A stretch of DNA of 64,000 nt from NCBI RefSeq assembly GCF_018812025.1, contig NC_063058.1, positions 16,445,297-16,509,296 on the forward strand, read 5' to 3'. Below are positions 48,723 to 64,000 of the stretch, in pieces (within the stretch, counting starts at the first letter, position 1; each line of letters opens with the position of its first letter). Below the pieces are notes generated by a model, which was not told where the DNA came from, did not search any database, and saw only the letters and a program-made list of their open reading frames with translations. This stretch comes from Megalobrama amblycephala. Lineage: Eukaryota > Chordata > Actinopteri > Cypriniformes > Xenocyprididae. A program made the position numbers and the translations under genes.

Positions 48723-51612
48723 GACTGGGCGAGACGTCCTCCACGCATCTTGTTCATAAGCTTCGTTTTCCCTCTTCCCTTATTTTGGTTCACTAATTTG
48801 AACACTTTGTTGTCCTATCATGCTTTTGGTGGATTTTAGGAACTGACACATCCTGAAGAAACTCAAGCATTCGAAATATCCGCGTAAGCACAAACGGTTC
48901 CCTGCGTTTCCGTTCCAAGAGCTCCGGCACCAGAGAGGACATTGAAGCCAACACACTGTATGGAAACTACAAACATGAGCTGACTATCCTTTGGCTTTTA
49001 AGGACTTTGGCCTCCTTTGAATGCACTGAAACCAGCAGAGCTGGGGATCCATTTTCTATATTTGCTAAGACAATTCTACAGAGAATATTTCTTCAGGAAA
49101 AAAGGGAACCTTTGTCTATGTATCAGCTGCCTATTAAATAAATATCTTGCTTTTTTTCCCTCCTAAACCTCTGACCAAGAGGTACATGAATCTCTGAGAT
49201 GTGATCGGCGGGCATTTAGATGTCCCTCAGTTCATTTACTGACAGTCCTAGAAGGGCCGTGGTCACTTGAAAACAGAGTTCAAATCTCCCTACGTGCGAA
49301 TAAACGTAACCGTAGCAAGCAGCAGGTCTCTCCACCATCTTGAATCTTCGAAGTCTTGTAATATGCTAACATTGGATGTTTGTCTGAATGATCAACAATT
49401 CTCTTTGGTCTTTCTGAATTGTGGTTTACTATTAGGTGTCTTCCATGCAGTAAGGAGGTCTACAGCATTCCCACCAACATTTTATTTGTACCTTCAATCG
49501 ACTCTAGGGTGCGCTGTTGCTAGTCGGTATTAATTTCCAGTGGGTTTTTATTTGGAATAATGGATCTTCGCAGGATCTGTAAACTGAAATACCAAGGTTT
49601 AATTTCATGGGTGAATGGAACTGAACCAGATTAAAGTAGAATCTGACAATTATTTTTTTTGTCAAATTTGACAGCTTCGAGTCGAATGCTGACACAATCA
49701 TTTTGAAAGGGCCAGTATGTTATGTCTTTATGAGGTGAATTCTTCAATCATTTATTTTTATGTATTTATTTTTCTTTTTTTTCCTTGAGTGTAATGAGAA
49801 TTCGCTAAATCATTTGATTGTTGGGTGGTAAAAAGAAACGTCCTCAAAACTACAGGAAACCTCCTTAATCTATACATATCAATGTCGTCAATTGTAACTG
49901 ATACAGGACTTCATATCGACAAATTTATTTTCATTTTTATTAAAATTAGATTTTTTTTTTTTTTTTTTTGTAGCTAAACCTACAACCATCTACAACAAAC
50001 TTTAAGTGGGTTCACAAGGTGTAAATTCTCATTGTCCTGTTTAACCAAAACTTGTCCTTTTCATTTTATGTCCTGCAATCCTTTTGCTTTGCTCAACAAT
50101 TGGGAGAAGTTATGATTTGTTTATTACGTTATTATTTTAAACATGTACCTGCAATGTGTGCCTATCCGTGTTACAATTTGACACACCACAACATCTCTAG
50201 ATCATCTAAAGGTTTAGTTGTGATTTTCCCGTTGTTAGAGACAAGTTTCTCAGAGATGCATCAATTTTATCGGACTTTAAACGCCATAAAACCCCACAGG
50301 TATGGAATGAGAATGGAGATAATACTCATATTTGTGATTAATAACATCACAGAGACACGAAAGGACAGCCAGCATTACACATTTCACCTTCAGTATTAAG
50401 TTCAAAGCACTGTGGGTAACGACAGAACTGAGGGAAAGGCGACAGATTTTGAGAATGGCTGTGAATTAAGTTATGATGACCGTTTAAAGTATGCAGTGAA
50501 GAGATTCAGAAATAAATTATATATATGTTTGCTTATCTCTCGACCTTAGAGGAGTTAGAGTTATCATCTCTACAGTATATATCTTATTTTAGGAAACAGC
50601 ACAGTATTTTAAAGATTTATAGAAATATTTATGAAATTTTTATGACATTTAACTCTGATATGTGGTGTGCCAAAAATCTATGTGGTATCAGTTAAGAAGC
50701 AATACACAAATTTAAAGAACACTGTTTGGTCTTTTTTTGCCAGTATTCCACAGTACAGTATATAATATTATGAAATGAAATTTACATATACATAGGTCTC
50801 AGTGAATTAGAAGATATGAAAAATAACGAGATAATGGCTGTCACCTGCTTCTTTTAGACTATGTAATTAAAGAAAGAAGTTAAAATGTAGATTTGTGTGG
50901 TGTGTATACTTGACGAAAAACAAAACGAGCACATATTTAGGCTACTTACGGATGCGGTCACATTTACTGTTACTCCGCGAAATTTCGCCGGCGAAATTTC
51001 AATATAAATCCGCGCGTAATGGCGCAAAAGTTTTCGTTCCTGTTCGAGTTGGTCACGCGCATTCGCCGTGTTTACCAACACAACGCTTCACACATCGCTA
51101 CGGATGGACTTTTTTGCCCACGAAATTTCGTTGAAATATCGCTAATGTGACCGCACCTTCACACCTTACGATATCTGAAAACAGACACTTTATATTTCTG
51201 GCAGAAATGACAGTGGCAGCACAGAATCCGATAATGAAAACGCATTTTATATGAAGACACGCAGGAAGTCCTGTCTAATTAGAGCTGGGCTACGAGTTGT
51301 TTCTTCATATTTGTCTCACACACTTCTTGTGAGGAATGCATTCACTTGATCTATGTTGCTGTAATTTTGTGCTAAACTAGAATTCATGATTAAAATCAAA
51401 GAGAGAAGTTTTTTGTGACTGCACTTTCCTCGCAATCCCTCGATACTTGTGTATTTGAAACAACCAAAATTTACGGGACGAATAAATATGATTGCACAAT
51501 CTGTTGTCAATCTGTCTCACGTAGCCATGTGTTTTGTTTACATAGTTTGTCTCGGGGAGGCTTTATGTAATTTTGTTACATCCATTTCAGGGCTTGTTTT
51601 GCTTGAAATAAA
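48723..51612 (+). other. shank2: shank2 3' untranslated region (extent inferred)
   Basis: No conserved coding sequence follows the stop. Poly(A) signals AATAAA occur at 49137-49142 and, distally, at 51607-51612. The region contains an inverted-repeat element at 50953-51155. The distal site lies only about 190 bases from the poly(A) signal of the convergent polr2c, so the two 3' ends nearly meet. Which signal is used cannot be seen. Confidence 0.55.
50953..51155. mobile_element. Palindromic short element in the shank2 3' UTR
   Basis: TGCGGTCACATT...AATGTGACCGCA ends, 203 bp, with GAAATTTCGCC followed directly by its complement near the left end. No coding content. Confidence 0.65.
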
Positions 51613-51914
51613 ATGTTCCCATTATCAGCATGCTGTTCTATGCTTTGTCATGACCATACACGCTGTCTTTTCATGTTTCAGTCATGAACAGAATGGCCTC
51701 TTCATATATTTTCACACAAACCCTGCCCTCTGGTGTTCATAGTGTTTTTTTTTTCTTCACATTTGCAACTTATGGAATGAAACGACACAATGTTTTAATG
51801 TGTTTATTATTCATAGAGTTCTCCATCATAACAGGTTTCATGCAAAGAAACAAATAACAACTGAAAAAATATATTTCCCCAAAAGTGTGATCCAAAAAGC
51901 AGTATTTTAGCAGT

Positions 51915-57200
<5,286 letters not shown>

Positions 57201-57575
57201 TACCCTTTATTTCTTTTAATGAGGGACTCTCCAGTGAGAGACACAAACCGTATGAACATAGTGCTCTCAAATACAATTTACAGTGATATTTTTTCTTTTT
57301 ACAAATGCAGAGAACGTGACAGCAGACTGCAGTGCCTGAAAGAAATCTGGTTCCTCACTGGGCCCGGGTTAAGATAGAGACAGAGGAATTAAATATGGCA
57401 CAGCTGACCCATTTAAAAGTGCTAAGGGTGTGATTATCGACCCTGTATCGTAACACAAACACTTTCATTGTTGGTTTAGAGCGGGCGAGTGAGCTGTCAT
57501 ACGTTTATGCTGCACGGTCGAGGGGTCAGAGAGTAGAAAACAAGACAAAACAAAGGCAGGAGCATCAGAAGAAAT

Positions 57576-57611
57576 TCATCGTCTCTGGTTCATCCCTGTT
57601 AGGTTCTTCAG
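57576..57611 (-). CDS. coq9: coq9 exon 9 and stop
   Basis: Codes [11 protein letters not shown] and TGA at 57578-57576; acceptor ttctcctacag. A poly(A) signal for this strand lies at 57206-57211. Confidence 0.95.
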   Translation of the reverse strand: MKNLTGMNQRR

Positions 57612-60600
57612 CTGTAGGAGAGAAGGGAAGTGTCAGTGATTCTGTAATGTTCTAGCATTAAACATTTAATAATATTATTAAATAATATTTTTAAAATTTA
57701 ATTTTGAGTATAAAATAAATATTTACCTAATTAAAATTCAAAGTATTCATTAATTTTTAATAATTATTAATTTATTATACTAATATGCATTTTATACTAT
57801 ATTAATATGTATAAATTCATAATTTTTAACATTTACTATTATTAATTAAAAATGTATAATTAATATAAACATTAAATAATAAAAAAAATACAGTATTTCA
57901 GAGAATTGTATATTAAATTTTTGTGTTTGGTAGACTTACATGATACCGTTTTTAACTAAAAACGGTCTATAGACGCATAGTGTAAACATACCCTAAAACG
58001 TGCAAACGTTTATTTTTCATTTAAAGGGTTAGTTCATGCAAAAATGAAAATAATGTAATTTATTACTCACCCTCATGTCATTCCACACCCGTAAGAACTT
58101 CATTCATCTTCAGAACACAAATTAAGATATTTTTGATTAAATCCGATGGCTCAGTGAGGCTTCCATTGAGAGCAAAGCCACTGAAACTCTCAAGATCCAT
58201 AAAGGTACTAAAGACATATTTAAATCAGTTTATATGACTTCAGTGGTTCTATCTTAAAGCGGAACTCAATACAATTTGCGAAGCTCCCCCTACAGGTTCC
58301 TTCAGTGAATCACACTGTCGTAAATACTCCAAGCGCAGCTCTGGACTACAACGACTACAACGCTCACCAGCGCAGTAGTTTTGCAAATACAGTACAAGAA
58401 ATCTCGATGGCGGTGGGTAATTTTTGAAATTGTCTCATAAAGTCATAATATATACATTGTTTTTGACAAAAAAACTTTTTGTGCGCCAAAAAAACAAAAT
58501 AACAACTTTTGAACAATATATATGGGCCGATTTCAAAACAATGTTTCAGAACTTTACGAATCAAATCAGTGGATCGGAGCGGCAAAGTCACGTGATTTCA
58601 GCAGTTTAGCCGTTTGATAGGAGATCCGAATCACTGATTCGAAACAAAAGATTCATAATGCTCAGAAGCTTCATGAAGCAGTGTTTTGAATTCAGCCCAT
58701 ATAGATATTGTTGAAAAGTCGTTATTTTGTTTGTTTTTTTTGGCACACAAAAAGTATTCTTATCGCTTTATAATATTAAGATAGAACCACTGATGTCACA
58801 TGAACGGTTTTAAATATGTTTTAGTACCTTTATGTTTCTTGAGAGTTTCAATGGCTTTGCTCTCAATGGAAGCCTCACTGAGCCATCGGATTTCATCAAC
58901 AATATCTTAATTTGTGTTCTGAAGATGAACGAAGGTCTTACAGGTGTAGAACGACATGATGGTGAGTAATTAATGGCATTATTTTCATTTTTGGGTGAAC
59001 TAACCCTTTAATCACTGAAATACAGACCAATCTTAATAGGAGGCTTGGTATTAAGGCTAATATATTTCTATATGAAAATTTTCTATATGAACATTTTAGC
59101 ATGGTTTGATTACCGTAATTGCTGCTCCCATGAGTCCCTGAACCATGGCTTCTCCTGTGGCTTGCACCTAAGCCAAACAAAAATTACCCAGTATATTAGT
59201 AATAATATTTGTTGATCACATTTTGGGAGCGAAATAGCACAAAAATGGCATTTATTTCATTAGTTATGAAAAGCAAGACCACATTAACCTGTTTTGCCGT
59301 GTTCGCCATGTTAACTACGTCCTTTATGCGATTGTCGAGGAAGGCCCATGTCTCTTCAAAGTCAGGAGACGAGTCCTGCACCATCACCAGCTCTGTGGTG
59401 TTATAGATCCCTGTCAGTGCCGCCCGCCGTGTGTACCAGTTCACCTAAGACGTGCACGGAAGAAATACAGGTGGATGAGCGGAACAAAGCTAGGAGGAAG
59501 GTAGCGAGTGAGATCAGAGAAGCCACTCACGTCTGTCGAGCGATCGCCTGCGTAGTACCAGATGTCGTCCACCATCGTGGACAGGTGCTTCAGGCTGTCG
59601 GGGATGTTGTGTGGCAGTAGCAGGATGCTCATGGCCTGTAAAGGCAGAAGAGACACAAACAGAATTACTTCCAGAATTTCTTATAAATCATTGCTTATTA
59701 AAGATTAAACATTTGAAGTTTAAGTTTCGAGAGAGGAGTCTGCATGAGGCAGTGAATACCTGAGGCCACGTGTCAATATAAGGAGTCAACATCCGCAGTC
59801 TCATTTCCACTGCGTCTCTCAGAAACTCTGCCGTTTTCTTTGATCTAACATAAAAAATAAAATAAAAAATACATGTAGATTTTAATTACAGCAACTAAAC
59901 AATTATTTGTATTATTTATCCACAATATAATAATATATTATAATAAGCATTCAAGCATGATTAATCCCTGTAATTTCAATAACAACAACAACTGAACTCA
60001 GTTTGAATTAGTGATATTATAATTTACCCAAAATAATCATAAATAAAAAAATGTCCACAATAATATAATGTAATATGTAACAAATTTTTTACATAAAATC
60101 TTATGTAAAGCATTAATAATCTTAAAATTGATATCATTTACCCAAAATAAACATAAATAAAGCAGATATTATCATCCACAGTAATATATGTAGATATAAT
60201 ATGTACAACTGTACATAAAAACCTAAATCCACAACAATATAATGTAATGTAAAATGTATAATTTTTACATAAAAACTTCTATATAAAGGCATATCTAAAA
60301 AATTCAATATAAAAAAATCAGCAGTGGAGATTTGAGTCACTTTAGAGTCATTGGCGAGTAGTAACAGGGCACGATTAAATCCATGTCTCTCATCCATTAA
60401 AAAAATCCATTTAAAAAAACCCTATATGTGACCCTGGACCACAAAACCAGTCATAAGGGTCAATTTTTTTAAATTGAGATTTATAAATCATCTGAAAGCT
60501 GAATAAATAATCTTTCCATTGATGTCTGGTTTGTTAAGATAGGAAAATATTTGGCCGAGATACAACTATTTGACAATCTGATATCTGAGGGTGCAAAAAA

Positions 60601-62215
60601 ATCAAAATATTGAGAAAATCACCATTAAAGTTGTCCAAATGAAGTCCTTAGCAATGCATTTCCACTCACAAAAACACATTTTTGATATATTTATGGTAGG
60701 AAGTTTACAAAATATCTTCATGGAAGATACTTAATATTCTAATGATTTTTGGCATAAAAGAAAAATCGAAAATTTTGACCCCATGTTGGCTATTGCTACA
60801 AATATACCCATGCAATTTATGACTGGTTTTGTGATCCAGGGTCACATATAAAATGCTGTTTTTAGGGGTGGTACCACCTTAATTTTGTTTCTCAAGTATA
60901 CTAGCATTTTAAATAATTAATAATATTAAACTCACTCTGCCTGGCCAAGCTGGACCTGGTTATGTTGCTCTGCCATTGTCTCGGCAAGTTGAGCGTTACA
61001 CTGCGCGACGAAATGCAGGACCAAGTCTCCGGCTCCATTGTTGAACATCCCAGTGGAAGCTGATGACAGGCCAAGAGTCTGAATCACAAAGCATATCATT
61101 ACCATTATATTGTCTAATAACATTTACATTCAATAGGTTTTCTTTTGCTCTAAGAACCGAACCTCTGCTCCAGCTGCGATGGCCTCCACAGTCCAGCCGT
61201 GCTGCGGAACAAACTCCAAAGACGCGGTCAGGATGCGAGCTTGAAGCTGCTCTTCCGTCTCATAGTCTTCACCATGTTCTCCACTCTGATCTTGAAAACT
61301 GAGAGGCCAAATGGACTAGGTTAGATTAAATTATCCATGCATTCAATTCTTATATTTCATCAGGTCTGGAGGATTGGGGCTTTAACCTGGTGTTTGGCTG
61401 GCCATCTTCTGAAGATTCTGCCTGTGCTGAAGAAGATGAGCCCTCTCCAGCTGTGTGGACTTCATGGTAGGATGGAGGTGGTACAGATGTGTCACTTTTA
61501 GAGTCATTGGCCAGTCGTAACAGGATGGCACGATGGAAGCCACGTCTCACATTGCTGCACTGGGGACTGACAGTGCCTTGAAATGCAACTGTAATAGTGC
61601 ATAACATAACATAATTACCATGCAACAAAACACTCCATAATTAGATCATAAAACATGCTCTATAGTAATAAAAGCATTGCAATGCAACAATAAAAAAAAG
61701 TTTGCACTGTTGAGCCTTCATTTTTTTCCTTATTATACAATGGATCAGATTCATAGGTGTTAAAGAGAAAAAAAAGTCTCAGACAAGGTAATATTTTAGC
61801 ATGCTACTTTGCAAAGCATTTACTTTTGAAAAACATTAGGAAAAGCTGATCTTTATGTAATGCAATTGCACACATTTCAGTTAATGTTCACCATTATTTC
61901 AATAGGCATTTGCCACACAACCTTCAAAAGTTATGGATTGTCATATGCACTTTTTGTTTGAACGCGCAATCCTGTCCTTCATGGTCACCTTAGTCGCTCA
62001 GCTGACTTACATTTGCCTTACTTGGAAGCAAGCAGAACTATTTTCATGATACACCCTAGGCAGCTGTCACGAGTGACTACTGTCCACCTTTTAAACAATA
62101 AAGATTGTGGACTAGCATACGCTAATGCCCGAAGCCCTCTCACTTTACCCCGCTTACCGCTGCCCAGACCCCGCAAGGCCCTTCCAGCTCTCAGTCCTCT
62201 AATCAGCGCCGCCAT
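57576..62215 (-). CDS. coq9: COQ9, ubiquinone biosynthesis protein, mitochondrial
   Basis: COQ9 is a lipid-binding protein of the mitochondrial matrix. It presents coenzyme Q intermediates to COQ7 within the CoQ-synthesis complex. Nine exons (62215-62158, 61588-61387, 61298-61163, 61078-60936, 59844-59760, 59635-59531, 59444-59289, 59167-59114, 57611-57576) give 975 nt, 324 residues; the human protein is 318. The N-terminus [19 protein letters not shown] is arginine-rich without acidic residues, as expected of a matrix presequence. The TetR-like fold follows: [91 protein letters not shown], and the end [11 protein letters not shown]. All phases agree. Exon 2 has a weak donor (ag|gttaaa). Introns contain a 983-bp foldback element and a 420-bp inverted-repeat element. 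Confidence 0.97.
58025..59007. mobile_element. Foldback TTAA-flanked element in coq9 intron 8
   Basis: AGGGTTAGTTCA...GGGTGAACTAACCCT, 983 bp, TTAA at 58021-58024 and 59008-59011, with long inverted arms. It ends about 107 bases from coq9 exon 8. Confidence 0.85.
59114..59167 (-). CDS. coq9: coq9 exon 8
   Basis: Codes [18 protein letters not shown], the amphipathic C-terminal helix segment; acceptor ttggcttag region, donor acg|gtaatc. Confidence 0.95.
59289..59444 (-). CDS. coq9: coq9 exon 7
   Basis: Codes [20 protein letters not shown] to MANTAKQ; acceptor cacgtcttag, donor cag|gttaat. Confidence 0.97.
59531..59635 (-). CDS. coq9: coq9 exon 6
   Basis: Codes [20 protein letters not shown] and [15 protein letters not shown]; acceptor gcctttacag, donor gac|gtgagt. 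Confidence 0.97.
59760..59844 (-). CDS. coq9: coq9 exon 5
   Basis: Codes [20 protein letters not shown] and PYIDTWPQ; acceptor ttatgttag, donor cag|gtattc. Confidence 0.96.
60427..60846. mobile_element. TGTGACCCTGGACCACAAAA inverted-repeat element
   Basis: Left TGTGACCCTGGACCACAAAA at 60427 and its near-complement at the right, bounded by TATA; 420 bp in coq9 intron 4. A very common cyprinid repeat in my recollection. Confidence 0.8.
60936..61078 (-). CDS. coq9: coq9 exon 4
   Basis: Codes [20 protein letters not shown] to QVQLGQA plus two bases; acceptor ctttgtgattcag, donor gcaga|gtgagt. Confidence 0.96.
61163..61298 (-). CDS. coq9: coq9 exon 3
   Basis: Codes residues 88-132 ending [16 protein letters not shown]; acceptor ggcctctcag, donor gag|gttcgg. 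Confidence 0.95.
61387..61588 (-). CDS. coq9: coq9 exon 2
   Basis: Codes [20 protein letters not shown] to EDGQPNT plus two bases, the poorly conserved acidic/serine linker before the core. Acceptor ctattacag; donor ag|gttaaa is weak, but the phase agrees with exon 3. Confidence 0.88.
62158..62215 (-). CDS. coq9: coq9 exon 1
   Basis: Codes [19 protein letters not shown] plus one base; donor agcg|gtaagc. The frame stays open beyond the donor, but phase 1 matches the next exon, which supports the cut here. Confidence 0.85.
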
Positions 62216-62835
62216 GTCCAACCACAGCGAAGCGGACTAGCATTGCAATTCACATAACAGCAAATGCTGTTGCTAAAATCACTTTTCCTCTAGGGGCGCT
62301 TGGTGGCCCAAATAGGACAATTCGCCGTTGAGCCGCATTCAAATCTTAGTACATTTATGTCGCACTATCGGTATTTGCATAATATGAAGCACATCAAATT
62401 AAAAATCTATTTATTTAAATGTATTAGAATATGATATAAAAATATCTATCCGCCTCAGTAGTTTTTGTAAATGTTTAACAAAAAAACGCCTTGTTAGGTA
62501 CCCTCAAACGACAATGATTGGCCCACTGTAGTCAGCGCGGAGAAAAGCAACACATATCACGTGACAACTGGGCGATAATTAATACCTTAATAATGACACT
62601 TCGGAATTGTATTATCCATTAAATTGATAACGTACAGTATAGAGTTCAGATATGAAAACCCTTTTTAATATACATTGTACTAACCATTCAGAGAAAGTTT
62701 ATGGATCGCCGCTCTACCCGTTTATTCTAACACCAGATGTCATCATCCCAGCGCGACGCCTACGTAGAACAACCTGCGACGAACATCGTGACCGGTGTTG
62801 GAAAACATTTTTGACACGATAAACTGGTTGGACAG
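62216..62835. promoter_or_regulatory. coq9 promoter region, probably divergent
   Basis: Upstream of the coq9 start lie a CCAAT box (gattgg, 62516-62521) and a CACGTGAC E-box (62558-62565). A CG-rich stretch at about 62745-62800 leads to a donor-like gacag|gtgat ending at 62835 on the + strand. In human, CIAPIN1 is transcribed divergently from COQ9, so a non-coding first exon of ciapin1 may end at 62835. No coding sequence of it is visible. Confidence 0.4.
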
Positions 62836-63164
62836 GTGATATATTTATTTTTCAGAAATACTTGTCTTTGTGAACATTCTGTTGTGTGGATGGGTTTTCT
62901 ATAATTTGGTTAAACTGGATGGTACGTTAAAGCCCTGTCGTTACACTGACAAGGTGATCTCTCTGTCTCTGAAGCACAATGTGTTTACGTTGTTGTTACT
63001 GCATCGTCATGATTATGCAGCAGATCTTATTGTAAATAATCGTTTGTAATGGTTTGTGTCGTCCAGTATCGGACAAGGAGATAAGACTTAAAACATCAAT
63101 TTGAGCCTTCTGATTATGAGCCAGGAACACTGCATTTTATTATACATATATATATATATCCCAG

Positions 63165-64000
63165 GCCCAGCTAACAATTTTTGGTTCCCAGAACGTTAGT
63201 TTGTAAGGTTTGTTTTTGGTTAGCCAGATAAGTTTTCTTAACGGAAATAGAACGTTAGTTTTTGGTTTGTAGAACGTTATTCTAACGTACCCTTAACGTT
63301 ATTTTAACATTCTTCTAACGTTCCCCTGACGTTATTCTATCGTTATTTTAACATTCTTCTGTTGTTTTCCTAACGTTATTTTAGCGTTATTCTATCATTA
63401 TTCTAATATTATTCTATCATTATTCTAACGTAATTTTAAGGTTCCCCTAACATTATTTGTACGTTCTCCTAACATTATTTTAACATTACTCTAACGTTAT
63501 TTTAACATTCTTCTAACATTCCCCAACGTTATTTTAACATTCTTCTAACATTCCTCTAACATTATTCTAACGTTCCCCTAACATTATTTGAATGTTCTCC
63601 TGACATTATTTTAACATTCTTCTAACATTCCCCTAACGTTATATTAGCGTTCCTTTAACATTATTTTAACATTCTCCTAACATTATTTGAATGTTCTCCT
63701 AACATTATTTTAACATTCTTCTAACATTCCCCTAACGTTATTTTAACGTTCCTTTAACGTTATTTTAACATTCTTCTAACATTATTCTAACGTTATATTA
63801 ACGTTCCTTTAACATTATTTTAACATTCTCCTAACATTATTTTAACGTTACCCTAACATTATTTTAACATTCTTCTAACATTCCCCTAACGTTATTTTAA
63901 CGTTCCTTAAACATTATTTTAACATTCTTCTAACATTATTCTAACGTTATATTAACATTCCTTTAACATTATTTTAACATTCTCCTAACATTATTTTAAC
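63165..64000. repeat. 11-bp-period tandem array, running off the window
   Basis: Units of the form NNNYTAACRTT (ATTTTAACATT, CTTCTAACATT, CCCCTAACGTT) follow each other at an 11-bp step from about 63270; looser GAACGTTAGTTT-type units precede it. It is still running at 64000. Confidence 0.9.

Overview
The window reads as nuclear DNA of a teleost fish, most likely a cyprinid. The introns are long and AT-rich, full of (TA)n and (TG)n tracts. They carry many short inverted-repeat transposons with the 'AGGGATAGTTCACCC' and 'TGTGACCCTGGACCACAAAACC' ends that I associate with zebrafish and carp genomes. Species was not determined. Three protein-coding genes are supported exon by exon, with splice sites and reading phases that join correctly.

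Layout. (1) Positions 1-48722 plus a 3' UTR to about 51.6 kb are the 3' two thirds of shank2, on the + strand. Its SH3 and ankyrin exons lie upstream of the window. Inside the window are the exon coding the HYTVGSYDSF linker (7549-7630), an internal promoter and first exon (15544-15748), the rest of the PDZ domain, two tiny microexons (9 and 21 nt), the giant proline-rich exon (44289-46641) and the SAM-domain exon (48185-48722). The short isoform computes to 1234 residues. (2) polr2c, the RPB3 subunit of RNA polymerase II, lies on the - strand in nine exons (56845 to 51915, 275 residues), convergent with shank2. (3) coq9, for coenzyme Q biosynthesis, is on the - strand in nine exons (62215 to 57576, 324 residues). 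It sits just upstream of polr2c in the same orientation. (4) Right of coq9 is a probable divergent promoter, perhaps with the 5' exon of ciapin1, inferred from human gene order only. An 11-bp-period tandem array then runs off the end.

Repeats dominate the introns. A 2.8-kb array with a 42-bp unit fills 395-3205. Several foldback elements are flanked by TTAA. Two of them each carry a second, unrelated TTAA-flanked element. At 21.6-24.9 kb transposons are nested three deep. At 35.4-37.7 kb an element has about 500-bp inverted arms and a 6-bp target duplication. None shows an intact transposase.

The most interesting gene-level observations are in shank2. The 3' splice site used by the long isoform is embedded in the coding sequence of the short-isoform first exon, in the same frame. 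A previously unlisted first exon at 4912-4954 would splice in frame to the 7549 exon. The 3-residue microexon is bracketed by TGCATG (RBFOX-type) motifs. SHANK2 is a postsynaptic scaffold, POLR2C is a nuclear core transcription subunit and COQ9 is mitochondrial, so their adjacency is positional rather than functional.
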